NCBI RefSeq assembly: GCF_000430765.1 | Contig: NZ_KE387238.1 | Coordinates: 193,002-257,001 of the forward strand | Direction of reading: 5' to 3' | Source: Peribacillus kribbensis DSM 17871 | GTDB taxonomy: Bacteria > Bacillota > Bacilli > Bacillales > DSM-1321 | DNA: 64,000 nt | Part shown: positions 26,592 through 35,261 of the stretch, in pieces | How positions within the stretch are numbered: position 1 is the first letter of the stretch | How the letters are laid out: every line of letters starts with the position of its first letter | Notes under the pieces: model-generated | Seen by the model: only the letters and a program-made list of their open reading frames with translations | Databases searched by the model: none | Told to the model about the DNA's origin: nothing | Made by a program: the position numbers and the translations under genes

Positions 26592-27767
26592 TTATTTAGC
26601 AGCCCCTTGAATGGACTTAGGTGCCTCCTGGTGGTAAACAAGTTTCCAAGCATCTAAAACATTTTCTTTTGTTACATGTAAAGCAGGAACGGCTACATAA
26701 GCAGGTGCTTCTTTACCAAGTAAAGAATAACCGGCTAAAATCGCTTCTGAAATCCCCTGGTCATATGGCAGCTGGGCACCGAGACCCTTAATCAAACCTT
26801 TTGATGCGATGTCTAAAGCTACGTTTGTCCCTAAATCAATGGTCGTAATGACAAAATCTTTCTTTCCTGCAGTACGGGCTGCTGCTAATGCACCTTCGGC
26901 CGGAACGTCCCAAACGACAAACATTCCATCAAGGTCACGATTTTTGGTAAGCATACCTGAGGCTACTTTTTCCCCATCGTTAGGGCCAATGATTCCGCCA
27001 CGTTCAACAATTTTGATTTTTGGATATTTTTCTTTTATCGTTTTTTCAAAGGCTTCTGTACGCTGTTTGGTCACAAAATAATCTGCATCATGATAGATTA
27101 CGCCGATCTTCCCTTTTCCACCAAGCTGTTTCGCCATGATTTCAGCTGCTTGAACACCATTGCCATAGTTGTCTGCGGATACAACGCTTACATAATCCTT
27201 GCCGGCTTCTAATCCTTTTGGTTTATTATCCATGAACACTACTTTGACTCCTGCGTCTGCCGCTTTCTTAAAAGCGGATGCAGTTGAAACAGGGTCTACT
27301 GGAATCCCCACGATAATATCCGGCTTTTTAGCTAAAACTGTCTCAATGTCGGATACTTGTTTCTCAGCCTTGAACTGGGCATCAGTTACAGCTACGACTT
27401 TAATTCCCATCTTTGCAAAAGTTGCTTTTAAGCCATTGATTTGTGCTGTTGCCCAGTCATTACCAGCATAGTGCATGACAATGGCCGCTTTGTATTTGCC
27501 TTCTTTGATTTTTTGCACATCTTTTTCAGTAAGCTGCAATGTTTTTGCTGAAACAGCGGATTCGCCACTTGGACCTTTACTTAAAATCTCTTGATCAGGG
27601 ATATCTTGATTAATAGTGATTGGGCCTGAACTAACGGTTGTGTCTTCTGTTGTTGTGTTCTCTGTTTCTTTGACACCGCTGCTAGTCGTGCTATCCTTGC
27701 CGCAGCCGACGAGTGCAATGCTAGTGATTAATAGAATCATAGTAATAACAGATCGTAACTTTTTCAT
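26592..27767 (-). CDS. Sugar ABC transporter substrate-binding lipoprotein (paralogue 2)
   Basis: The 391-residue protein starts at ATG 27767 with GAGGG 6 nt upstream. The lipobox is IALVGC near residue 21. A Thr/Ser/Glu-rich linker precedes the conserved TINQDIPDQEILSKGP block, then a complete Peripla_BP_4 domain. Of the three lipoproteins this one appears most like the C-terminal domain of the kinase at 37265 (both read NQ-IP, AVSAKTLQL, DPVSTASAF, VVSADNYGNG, GVIYH-AD-FVTKQR). It is the first gene of its operon with an operator at 27858. Confidence 0.9.
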   Translation of the reverse strand: MKKLRSVITMILLITSIALVGCGKDSTTSSGVKETENTTTEDTTVSSGPITINQDIPDQEILSKGPSGESAVSAKTLQLTEKDVQKIKEGKYKAAIVMHYAGNDWATAQINGLKATFAKMGIKVVAVTDAQFKAEKQVSDIETVLAKKPDIIVGIPVDPVSTASAFKKAADAGVKVVFMDNKPKGLEAGKDYVSVVSADNYGNGVQAAEIMAKQLGGKGKIGVIYHDADYFVTKQRTEAFEKTIKEKYPKIKIVERGGIIGPNDGEKVASGMLTKNRDLDGMFVVWDVPAEGALAAARTAGKKDFVITTIDLGTNVALDIASKGLIKGLGAQLPYDQGISEAILAGYSLLGKEAPAYVAVPALHVTKENVLDAWKLVYHQEAPKSIQGAAK

Positions 27768-27857
27768 GATTTGCCCTCTTTTCATCCTTGTTATTTTTAT
27801 TCAAGATTAAAATATTCCAATATTCATACTTTTTTATGCATCACTCCCCTACAAAAA

Positions 27858-27871
27858 TGTAATCGATTACA
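27858..27871. promoter_or_regulatory. LacI-type operator, copy 8
   Basis: Perfect TGTAATCGATTACA, 91 nt upstream of the binding-protein start at 27767. Confidence 0.75.
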
Positions 27872-27957
27872 TTTTTTCTATAAAAACTTGTTTTTTCCTG
27901 CTTTTCTATGGTCATTATGTTTCTATTAAATTTTATAAATATTTGAATAGATTTACT

Positions 27958-27989
27958 GGGCGAACCAGTTTGAATTAAACCATCCGCCC
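27958..27989 (-). other. Hairpin after the TIM-barrel gene
   Basis: GGGCG / CGCCC ends enclose a second complementary pair GTTT/AAAC. It lies 27 nt beyond the stop of the gene at 28016. No T-run follows in the minus direction, so it is a weak terminator at best. Confidence 0.4.
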
Positions 27990-28015
27990 CGATTCTATTT
28001 TTTTCAATAAGGTTA

Positions 28016-28858
28016 TTACTTACATCCAATTCCTTTTAATTTTTCTGTCAAGTAATCAATGGATGTCTTTGCATACCAGTCAGGATCTGCTTTTCTAGTA
28101 CCAAATCCAATTTCCATGGAGAGGTAACCCTTGTAATCGATTTCCTTTAATGCTTTTAATACGGAATCCCAATTTACCGTCCCTTGACCAGGCGGTAAAC
28201 GATCATCATCCGAAATATGAACATGATGCAGCTTATCTTTCATTTTATAAACATAATCACTCGGTACTTCATTACGATATAGGGCATGAAACGTATCAAA
28301 CATCACTTTAACATTGGATTCACCAGATTCTTCTGCCAACTGCAGGGCATCATCTGCCGATTCAATTAAATTACAATCAGCAGCCTGAGGTTCAACTACT
28401 AATGTGATTCCAAGATCTTTCGCATATTTTGCCACCTCTTGCAAACCTTCGCGGCTATACTTCCATGCTTCTTGTTTGTTCATACCAAAGCCAAACCAGC
28501 CGGCAAGCCACATCACGGTTGGGCATTCCCATTCATGCGCTAAACGAATGACTTCCTTATAATGATTGATCGTAAATTCACGCTCTTCTTTCAAAGCTGA
28601 ACTTGGATTCACTCCAGGTCCTCCTCCTGGTGCGGGAAGCATAGCAGCTACATTAAGATTATTTCTTTTTAAATGCTGAAGAATTTCCTTACGTCTTTGT
28701 GTGGATAGATAATCAGGCCAGGCATGCGGACTCGCACAACCTATTTCAATTCCATCATATCCTAATGCAGCAATTCGACTAATCACTACTTCTAATGGAT
28801 AAAAAGGCAGCATGGATGGAAAAGAATTATAAACCCAAGTATTAAATGAAAGTTTCAT
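28016..28858 (-). CDS. Sugar phosphate isomerase/epimerase-type TIM-barrel protein
   Basis: The protein is a 280-residue TIM barrel with metal-site segments YDGIEIGCASPHAWP, VVEPQAADCN, MFDTFHALYRNE, HHVHISDDDR and LSMEIGFG. It is the most divergent of the five TIM-barrel proteins here. GAGGAGG precedes the ATG. It is the last gene of the operon that starts with binding protein 3 (35072), after ATPase, permease, Gfo/Idh and zinc dehydrogenase genes. Function likely isomerase, epimerase or dehydratase on the imported sugar. Confidence 0.8.
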   Translation of the reverse strand: MKLSFNTWVYNSFPSMLPFYPLEVVISRIAALGYDGIEIGCASPHAWPDYLSTQRRKEILQHLKRNNLNVAAMLPAPGGGPGVNPSSALKEEREFTINHYKEVIRLAHEWECPTVMWLAGWFGFGMNKQEAWKYSREGLQEVAKYAKDLGITLVVEPQAADCNLIESADDALQLAEESGESNVKVMFDTFHALYRNEVPSDYVYKMKDKLHHVHISDDDRLPPGQGTVNWDSVLKALKEIDYKGYLSMEIGFGTRKADPDWYAKTSIDYLTEKLKGIGCK

Positions 28859-28914
28859 TTTTTAATCCTCCTCAAAAATGAAGTCATAAAGCAAATTTTT
28901 GTTATTGAATGTGA

Positions 28915-29949
28915 TTATTCCCAAACAAACACAGCTTTTTCCGTCTTTCTTTCGTCAAACATACGGAAAGCAGTTTCTGCTTCTTCTAATTTAAATTGGT
29001 GCGTAACTAATTTTTCCACTGGCAGATTCTTTCTAACAATAAACTCCGTAATTTCATCAAATTCTTGAATTGGGAAGTACCAGGAACCCATTACAGAAAT
29101 CTGTTTTCGAATTAATTGCGCACTTGGTTTGATTGTTGTCTCTTTACTTTCTCCGATAAAAGCGACACGTCCATGTGCTCTCACGCAATCTAATGCATCA
29201 TTTTCACCGTAAGGGCTTCCAGAACAATCAATCGCAGCATCTGCGCCAAGACCCTTTGTGATACGAGTAATTTCTTCTTGAACATTCTTCGTTTTACCAT
29301 TGATGGTATAATCCGCACCCAATTCCTTCGCAAGCTCCAGACGCTCATCCAGCATATCAACAGCAATAACGGTTGCGCCTAATCCTTTAGCGATCATCAC
29401 ACCCGCACCGCCCATAGGGCCCATCCCAAAAATGACCAGATAGTCTCTTCCGGAAATTCCTAATCTCTTTTGTGCGTGATAAAGGGTTCCAACAGCGTCA
29501 GTTGAAACAGCAGCCGTTACGAAACTCATGTTATCTGGCAATCTCATGCAGTTTTCAGCTGGAACGACCATGTACTCTGCATCACCGCCGTGAGAATCAA
29601 AGCCGATACATTTAAATTCTTTACAGAACATTTTGTAGCCACTCTTACAATGTGCACATTCACCACAGCCAAGAGCTAAATAAACAGCAACTCTGTCACC
29701 CGCTTTGTAATTGTAAACGCCAGCTCCTGCTTCCGTGATAACTCCTGCAGGTTCATGCCCTGGTACCGTGCATCCGCATTTTGTTCCTTCAAAAACGGAA
29801 GTTCCATAATATAAGCTCATATCACTTCGGCAAATAGCGGAAGCTTTTAATTGAACTAATACCTCTCCTTCGCCAGGTGTTGGGATATCGATCTGACGAA
29901 TCTCTACCTTTTTATCTCCTGGAAAAAATACTGCATTCATTGTTGTCAT
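28915..29949 (-). CDS. Zinc-dependent alcohol dehydrogenase (MDR family)
   Basis: This 344-residue medium-chain dehydrogenase starts at the ATG 29949, with GGAGG 7 nt upstream; the frame extends to 29967 without support. Catalytic zinc ligands are in AICRSDMSLY and PGHEPAGV, structural zinc in CGECAHCKSGYKMFC, and the coenzyme motif is GMGPMGGAGV. It is only distantly related to the zinc dehydrogenase at 23342, so the two probably oxidise different intermediates. It follows the Gfo/Idh gene by 52 nt and precedes the TIM barrel at 28016. Confidence 0.87.
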   Translation of the reverse strand: MTTMNAVFFPGDKKVEIRQIDIPTPGEGEVLVQLKASAICRSDMSLYYGTSVFEGTKCGCTVPGHEPAGVITEAGAGVYNYKAGDRVAVYLALGCGECAHCKSGYKMFCKEFKCIGFDSHGGDAEYMVVPAENCMRLPDNMSFVTAAVSTDAVGTLYHAQKRLGISGRDYLVIFGMGPMGGAGVMIAKGLGATVIAVDMLDERLELAKELGADYTINGKTKNVQEEITRITKGLGADAAIDCSGSPYGENDALDCVRAHGRVAFIGESKETTIKPSAQLIRKQISVMGSWYFPIQEFDEITEFIVRKNLPVEKLVTHQFKLEEAETAFRMFDERKTEKAVFVWE

Positions 29950-30001
29950 GATACTTCCTCCAATCACTTATTCTTAAAAACAATTACCCTATTATTATTT
30001 C

Positions 30002-31225
30002 CTATGAATGGTCTGTAAAGGGACCAGCCAGCCCTTTGGAAGCAAGAGAACCGTCCCCATTCTTCACTTCCTGAACCTTCACCCATTTCTGATGCTGGTT
30101 GCTTTCTAAGATTGCGTCTGTGATACACATCGAAAGGTGTCCATCGGCAAATGTCGCAAAATTTGGCTTGTCTGTTTTCAGGCTTTTGCCGTCACGAACA
30201 AACGAGTAGAAATTCAACATCATATTTTTCAAAGCATCCGGCCAGCCCTCATTATGCCCTCCAGGATGATGAATAGCGGACTTTGCCTCTGGTGAAAACA
30301 ACGCAGGATCCGCTAATAGAACTTCATTTGCTTTATCCCGGTGCCCAATCCATAGCTTCTCAGGCTCCTCCTGATTCCAAAATACTGAAGCTTGATTACC
30401 GTTAATCTCAAAGCTTAATCTATTTTTCCGTCCCGCACTTACTTGGGATACCGTAAAGACTCCTCGTGATCCATCTTCAAACCGGACAAGAACAGCTGCA
30501 TAGTCTTCTGTATTAATTAGTACATCTTCATATTGCATATCTTCGGCTGTCTGTGCTCCGAAAGTAGCTGCGTTTCCTGTCGGTTTCTTTCTTACTGGAA
30601 CAACAGTTGCTAAATCGGCAAATACTTCGAAAATCTTTTTACCTGTTACAAATTGAACGGTATCACACCAATGGGAACCAATATCGGCTACCGCACGTGA
30701 TTTCCCACCTACTTCCGGTGCCAAACGCCAGTTATAATCGGTTTCATATAATAACCAGTCCTGCAGGTAGCTTCCGTGAACTAAATTCACTTTTCCTAAA
30801 TCACCATCAGTGATTTTCGCTTTTAAGTTTTGTACACTGGCATGCTGTCTGTAATTAAAATTTACTGCATGGATGACACCTTGTATTTCCGCTAACTCCA
30901 GTAGTTCCGCTGATTCATCACTATTCATTGCTAGCGGCTTCTCTGAAACGACATGCTTTCCAGCTAAAATAATCTCTTTATTAATGGCAAAATGAAGATG
31001 ATTGGGTGTGCAATTGTGCACGACCTGGATTTCGCTATCTTTCAGCATTTCTCGGTAATCACCAAAGGCCATGGGAATTCCTAGCTCAGCTGCCTTTTTT
31101 TCAGCCATTTCTTGACTGGTTTCCGCCAAACCAGCTACTTCAACAAAGCCAAGCCTTCTGATGGCTTCTATGTGAGTGGGCCCTATAAAACCAGTTCCAA
31201 TGATACCAACTTTAATCTTCTTCAC
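30002..31225 (-). CDS. Gfo/Idh/MocA family sugar dehydrogenase (paralogue B) with extra C-terminal tail
   Basis: This 407-residue protein closely matches paralogue A (19553-20731), including GTGFIGPTHIEAIRRLGFVE, EKPLAMNS and DIGSHWCDTVQF. It starts with GTG; GGAGG lies 7 nt upstream. The two proteins align to KWVKVQ, where A ends within nine residues but B continues with a tail that includes NGDGSLASKGLAGP. The DNA of this tail contains GGGGACGGTTCTCTTG, which looks like part of a dispersed Bacillaceae repeat, so the tail is probably acquired non-gene sequence. Role as a sugar dehydrogenase in the ABC-importer operon is likely. Confidence 0.85.
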   Translation of the reverse strand: MKKIKVGIIGTGFIGPTHIEAIRRLGFVEVAGLAETSQEMAEKKAAELGIPMAFGDYREMLKDSEIQVVHNCTPNHLHFAINKEIILAGKHVVSEKPLAMNSDESAELLELAEIQGVIHAVNFNYRQHASVQNLKAKITDGDLGKVNLVHGSYLQDWLLYETDYNWRLAPEVGGKSRAVADIGSHWCDTVQFVTGKKIFEVFADLATVVPVRKKPTGNAATFGAQTAEDMQYEDVLINTEDYAAVLVRFEDGSRGVFTVSQVSAGRKNRLSFEINGNQASVFWNQEEPEKLWIGHRDKANEVLLADPALFSPEAKSAIHHPGGHNEGWPDALKNMMLNFYSFVRDGKSLKTDKPNFATFADGHLSMCITDAILESNQHQKWVKVQEVKNGDGSLASKGLAGPFTDHS

Positions 31226-31275
31226 CTTTCTTCCTCCTGTTCAAAGTTATTCTTGTTGTTCAAGGTTGAACTTTT

Positions 31276-31285
31276 AAAGCGCTTT
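31276..31285. promoter_or_regulatory. Possible cre-like palindrome
   Basis: AAAGCGCTTT, identical to the core of the site at 10987-10996, 51 nt upstream of the Gfo/Idh start. Flanks (TT and TT) fit cre less well, and the position is inside an operon, so this is uncertain. Confidence 0.35.
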
Positions 31286-31290
31286 TTGAA

Positions 31291-31373
31291 GAGATTTCCG
31301 TATGTATTATCATTAATTCTGCTATTTGTGCAGGAATTCCGCGGAACTTACTATTATTCCGCGGAAATCTCTA
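31291..31373. repeat. Nested inverted repeats between the permease and Gfo/Idh genes
   Basis: GAGATTTCCG (31291-31300) is complementary to CGGAAATCTC (31364-31373). Within the span the 10-bp palindrome TTCCGCGGAA occurs twice (31338-31347 and 31358-31367). In RNA this permits a long stem or two competing hairpins in the gap after the permease stop. No T-run follows. Confidence 0.6.
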
Positions 31374-31379
31374 TTTAGA

Positions 31380-32360
31380 TTATCGTTTCATCGCTTTCTT
31401 ACCGAATGCCACCGCCAAGATAATGATAACTCCTTTAATAATCATCTGCTGGCTGACATCCAGACCCATGATAATCAAACCATTGTTGATCGTACCAATC
31501 ATTAAGGAACCAACAATCGTTCCGATGATTGTCCCTACTCCGCCAAACAAGCTTGTTCCACCAAGAATAACCGCAGCGATAACAGAAAGCTCATCGCCTT
31601 CACCGAAGGAGAAACGTCCGGCATTCATACGGCCCGCATAAAGGAGACCAGCTAACCCAGCCATTAAACCTGTTGCAAGAAAAACCATTAGCTTGATTTT
31701 CATTGTCTTTACGCCAGAGAATCTTGCCGCACTTTCGTTACCGCCTGTCGCCAATACCTGCCGGCCAAAAGATGTTTTACGAAGTAAGATATGAGCAATC
31801 ACTGTAAATACTAGGGTCCAAATAAGTAGAACTGGAATCGGTCCAATGTCCCCTGAACCAAAGATGAAATTGAAATTTGCGTCTACAATCGGAACAGGCG
31901 CAGTATCTGTAACCCACATCGCAGCACCTTTAACGGCTCCCATCGTTCCCAGTGTAACCAGGAAGGAAGGAATCGCTACTTTTGTAACAAGCAAACCATT
32001 AATTAATCCAACCACAAGTCCCGTACCTACACCGCCGATGAGTCCGCCAATAATGCCATAACCCGCTTGGATGGCTAATGCACCAACTAGAGAAGAAAGG
32101 GCAGCAATGGAACCAACAGAAAGGTCAATCTCCCCTGTACTAATAACAAATGTCATTGCCAGCGCCATCAAAGAAATCGTCGCTGTTTGTCTAACAATGT
32201 TTAATAAGTTCGCTGAAGTTAAGAAGCCTTCATCACTTAAGCTGATAGAAAAATAGATTAATACGCCCACGAAGGCAAAATAGACAATATAATTACGCCA
32301 TTCGAATCCCTTTAATGAAGGAGCGGCTGGCTTTTGGACACTAGAAACCTTGGATTGCAT
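31380..32360 (-). CDS. Sugar ABC transporter permease (RbsC type)
   Basis: The 326-residue membrane protein has about nine or ten helices and the RbsC-family signatures VISTGEIDLSVGSIAALSS and, near the end, AVILGGTSLFGGVGTIIGT (the EAA-like coupling loop region). It forms the channel of a class II sugar importer with the ATPase encoded immediately upstream; the two genes overlap by 20 nt and GAGGAGG within the ATPase gene serves the permease start. It is the only permease gene of this type in the window, yet three binding proteins are present. Confidence 0.92.
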   Translation of the reverse strand: MQSKVSSVQKPAAPSLKGFEWRNYIVYFAFVGVLIYFSISLSDEGFLTSANLLNIVRQTATISLMALAMTFVISTGEIDLSVGSIAALSSLVGALAIQAGYGIIGGLIGGVGTGLVVGLINGLLVTKVAIPSFLVTLGTMGAVKGAAMWVTDTAPVPIVDANFNFIFGSGDIGPIPVLLIWTLVFTVIAHILLRKTSFGRQVLATGGNESAARFSGVKTMKIKLMVFLATGLMAGLAGLLYAGRMNAGRFSFGEGDELSVIAAVILGGTSLFGGVGTIIGTIVGSLMIGTINNGLIIMGLDVSQQMIIKGVIIILAVAFGKKAMKR

Positions 32361-33837
32361 ATTGTAATTCCTCCTCTGATTTAATCTCTCTGCGGGTCAT
32401 TTCCTTTTTAATTTTTCCATCATGCATAATGATGACCCGATCACTCAAAGCAAGCAGTTCTGGAAGTTCGGAAGAGACCACAAGGATCGCCTTGCCGTTT
32501 TCGGCCATGGCTCTAATAATCTCCACAATTTCCGTCTTTGCACCAATATCAACCCCAATCGTTGGTTCATCCAACATCAAGACAGTAGGGTCGTTCGCCA
32601 GCCATTTAGCGAGCACGATTTTTTGCTGATTACCGCCTGATAACAACCCGGCCTTTTTAAAAATATTATCCGTTTTAATATTTAACTTCCTTACAAATTC
32701 CTTACTAATTTCATTGGATTTCTTACTATCAATAAAAGCTCCTTTTTTTACCTTCGAAAGAATTGGAAGAGTCATATTATCCTTGACACTGTGTTCAAGG
32801 ACCAATCCTTGCATCCGGCGGTCCTCCGGAATTAGAGCAAGTCCTGCTTCTATGGCATTCTTAGGATTCTTTATGGAATGTTTTTGACCATTGATGTAGA
32901 TGTCTCCACTCTTAATTGGGTCAATCCCGAAGAGATTTCGAAGTAATTCCGTTCGACCGCTTCCCATTAACCCGGCGATTCCAACGATTTCACCCGGCTG
33001 AATTTTTAGATTAATATCCTGTACATGTTCGGCACTTAAGTTTCTTACTTCAAATATGGGCGGAACGTCCAATGCGTAGGTACGTTCTTTCCATTCAAAA
33101 GCTTGGTCAAATTGCATACCGACTATATGTGAAATAACAGTATCAAGATCGGTTTCGCTGCATTTTTCTGTTGTGACATATCGGCCATCACGCATAATCG
33201 TGATTCGATCACAAATTTCAAATATTTCATCCATCCGGTGAGAAATATAGATGATGGAGTAACCTTTTGCTTTCAATTTGTTAATAAAACTAAAGAGCAC
33301 CTCAGTTTCATTTTTTGTTAAGGACGAGGTTGGCTCATCCATAATCAGAATCTTTGCTTCTTGGGACAGCGCTTTGGCAATTTCCGTCATCTGCCAATAG
33401 CCAACACCCAAATTATGAACTAGATCATTTGGTCTAATATCTACGCCTAATTCTTCTAGCAATTTTTCTGTTTTCTTCTCACAATCCTTATCATCGAGCA
33501 GCCCTATTGATGTTTTCTTCTCACGAGTAAGATAGATGTTTTGGGCGACGGTAAGGGTAGGAATTAAACTAAACTCTTGGAAAATCATCGATATATTATT
33601 CTTTTGAGCTTCATCATAGCTTTTAATGGTCACCGGTTGTCCTTCAATTAAAATCTCGCCGCTGTCTGCAGTATATACGCCTGTGAGGATTTTCATTAAC
33701 GTCGATTTCCCAGCACCGTTTCCCCCCATCAAGGCGTGAACTTCACCTTTTTTGACGGAAAAATGGACATCGTTTAGAACTGTAATCCCATTAAAAGCTT
33801 TATTAATACCTCTCATTTCGAGAATCGGTTGTTCCAT
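32341..33837 (-). CDS. Sugar ABC transporter ATP-binding protein (RbsA type)
   Basis: This 498-residue tandem ABC ATPase has a first domain with Walker A GGNGAGKST (38-46), Walker B ILIMDEPTSS and a degenerate signature LGVGYWQMTEIAKAL. The second domain has the usual degenerate Walker A GLMGSGRTEL, the signature LSGGNQQKIVLAKWL and Walker B VLMLDEPTIGVD. This arrangement is standard for RbsA/MglA-type carbohydrate importers. GAGGTG precedes the ATG. It lies 65 nt after binding protein 3 and overlaps the permease gene. Confidence 0.93.
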   Translation of the reverse strand: MEQPILEMRGINKAFNGITVLNDVHFSVKKGEVHALMGGNGAGKSTLMKILTGVYTADSGEILIEGQPVTIKSYDEAQKNNISMIFQEFSLIPTLTVAQNIYLTREKKTSIGLLDDKDCEKKTEKLLEELGVDIRPNDLVHNLGVGYWQMTEIAKALSQEAKILIMDEPTSSLTKNETEVLFSFINKLKAKGYSIIYISHRMDEIFEICDRITIMRDGRYVTTEKCSETDLDTVISHIVGMQFDQAFEWKERTYALDVPPIFEVRNLSAEHVQDINLKIQPGEIVGIAGLMGSGRTELLRNLFGIDPIKSGDIYINGQKHSIKNPKNAIEAGLALIPEDRRMQGLVLEHSVKDNMTLPILSKVKKGAFIDSKKSNEISKEFVRKLNIKTDNIFKKAGLLSGGNQQKIVLAKWLANDPTVLMLDEPTIGVDIGAKTEIVEIIRAMAENGKAILVVSSELPELLALSDRVIIMHDGKIKKEMTRREIKSEEELQYAIQGF

Positions 33838-33859
33838 CCAAGTTCACCTCTTTTTATGT

Positions 33860-33888
33860 TAGAGGCGGCTTTTCAAAATCCGCCTCTA
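33860..33888 (-). other. Intercistronic hairpin between binding protein 3 and the ATPase
   Basis: TAGAGGCGG and CCGCCTCTA form a 9-bp stem. The T-run is on the plus-strand side only, so in the transcribed direction it is likely a 3' stabiliser giving more binding protein than ATPase. Confidence 0.6.
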
Positions 33889-33902
33889 TTCTTTTTTTAG
33901 AA

Positions 33903-35072
33903 TTATTTCATCGCTTTTTTTACTGTGTCAGGAGCCTCTGTTCCATAGATCAACTTCCATTCATCTAATACATTCTCTTTCGTAACTTTGATTGATGGTG
34001 AAGCAACATACGCTGGTGCTTTTTTTCCTAATAGAGCATAGCCGGCAAGGATCGCTTGTGCTACACCCTGGTCATATGGCAGCTGTGCTCCAAGACCTTT
34101 AACAAGTCCATCTTGTGCAATAGAGATTGCTACGTTTGTACCTAAGTCAACTGTTGTAACAACTAGGTCATCCCTGCCAGCCGTTCTTGCTGCAGCCATA
34201 ACACCTTCAGCCGGTACATCCCATGGTGCGAAGATACCATCAATATCATGGTGTCTTGTCAGCATGGCAGCTGCTACTTCTTCTGCCTGATTTGGACCAG
34301 TAATCCCACTTTTTGCGGCAATCTCAATATTTGGATATTTTTCTTTAATTCTTTTTTCAAAAGCATCCGAACGGTTTTTGGTTACAAAGAAGTTTACATC
34401 GTGATACAAAATGCCGACTTTACCCTTTCCGCCAAGTTTTTCAGCCATAATGTCTGCTGCGGTTGCTCCGTTGCCCATGTTGTCACCTGAGACAATACTG
34501 ATGTAATCTTTACCTGCCACTAAACCTTGTGCAGCACCATCCATGAATACTAACTTTACGCCTTGGGCGACAGCCTTTTTATAAGCTGGTGCGGTAGATA
34601 CGGCATCCACTGGAACAGAAATCATGATGTCCGGCTTCTTCGCTAAAACGGTTTCAATATCATTTACTTGCTTTTCCGCTTTGAACTGTGCATCTGTTAC
34701 AGCTACAATCTTGATGCCCATCTTCTTAAATGTATCCTTCATCGCACCTACTGCGGCATTCATATAGTCAGTACCAGAGTAGTGCATAACAATCGCCGCT
34801 TTATAATTACCTTCCTTAACCTTCTTCAGCTCATCTTCCGTAAGCTGCAATGTCTTAGCTGAAACGGCCTGTTCGCCATTCGGCCCTTTATCTTGTACTG
34901 CTAAATCAGGAATCTTTGGATTGATCGTTAATGGTCCTGAAGCTGTTTCTGAGTAGTTACTATTCTTTTTCGTGCCCGCTTGTTCAGATGTAGTTTTTTT
35001 CCCTCCACACCCTGCAAGAACAACACTTAAAACAAGTAACAGTAAAACTGTAATAGAAAAACTCTTTTTCAT
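33903..35072 (-). CDS. Sugar ABC transporter substrate-binding lipoprotein (paralogue 3)
   Basis: The 389-residue lipoprotein has lipobox VLAGC at about residues 18-22 and then the TINPKIPDLAVQDKGPNGEQ leader and a Peripla_BP_4 domain. It differs from paralogues 1 and 2 in the ligand-region segments MHYSGTDYMNAA and SVPVDAVSTAP. GGAGG precedes the ATG. It heads the operon binding protein, ATPase, permease, Gfo/Idh, zinc dehydrogenase, TIM barrel; operators 9 and 10 lie upstream. It is the cognate binding protein of the importer by position. Confidence 0.92.
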   Translation of the reverse strand: MKKSFSITVLLLLVLSVVLAGCGGKKTTSEQAGTKKNSNYSETASGPLTINPKIPDLAVQDKGPNGEQAVSAKTLQLTEDELKKVKEGNYKAAIVMHYSGTDYMNAAVGAMKDTFKKMGIKIVAVTDAQFKAEKQVNDIETVLAKKPDIMISVPVDAVSTAPAYKKAVAQGVKLVFMDGAAQGLVAGKDYISIVSGDNMGNGATAADIMAEKLGGKGKVGILYHDVNFFVTKNRSDAFEKRIKEKYPNIEIAAKSGITGPNQAEEVAAAMLTRHHDIDGIFAPWDVPAEGVMAAARTAGRDDLVVTTVDLGTNVAISIAQDGLVKGLGAQLPYDQGVAQAILAGYALLGKKAPAYVASPSIKVTKENVLDEWKLIYGTEAPDTVKKAMK

Positions 35073-35183
35073 TTGCTTACCTCCACTTTATTAGTTGAAG
35101 CTCGTTATTTGCTGGTACCACCTTAGAATCTACAAGTTGGCACCACCACCCCTTTTCATAAAGTAAGCTGATAGAATATAACT

Positions 35184-35197
35184 TGTAATGGATTACA
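35184..35197. promoter_or_regulatory. LacI-type operator, copy 9
   Basis: TGTAATGGATTACA, arms perfect, 112 nt upstream of binding protein 3. Confidence 0.7.
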
Positions 35198-35240
35198 TTC
35201 ATGTAAGTTATAAAACCAGGCTTCAACGGACTTCAAAAAA

Positions 35241-35254
35241 TGTAATAGATTACA
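35241..35254. promoter_or_regulatory. LacI-type operator, copy 10
   Basis: TGTAATAGATTACA, arms perfect, centre AG; 57 nt from copy 9 and directly after the stop codon of the truncated LacI gene. Confidence 0.7.
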
Positions 35255-35261
35255 TTTTTCT

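Noticed and set aside
28130..28145. Half operator TGTAATCGATTT inside the TIM-barrel gene at 28016
   Set aside because: Only one arm is complete and it is within coding sequence.
31226..31379. Riboswitch or T-box in the gap after the permease
   Set aside because: The nested palindromes do not match any known riboswitch core and lie inside an operon; recorded only as inverted repeats.
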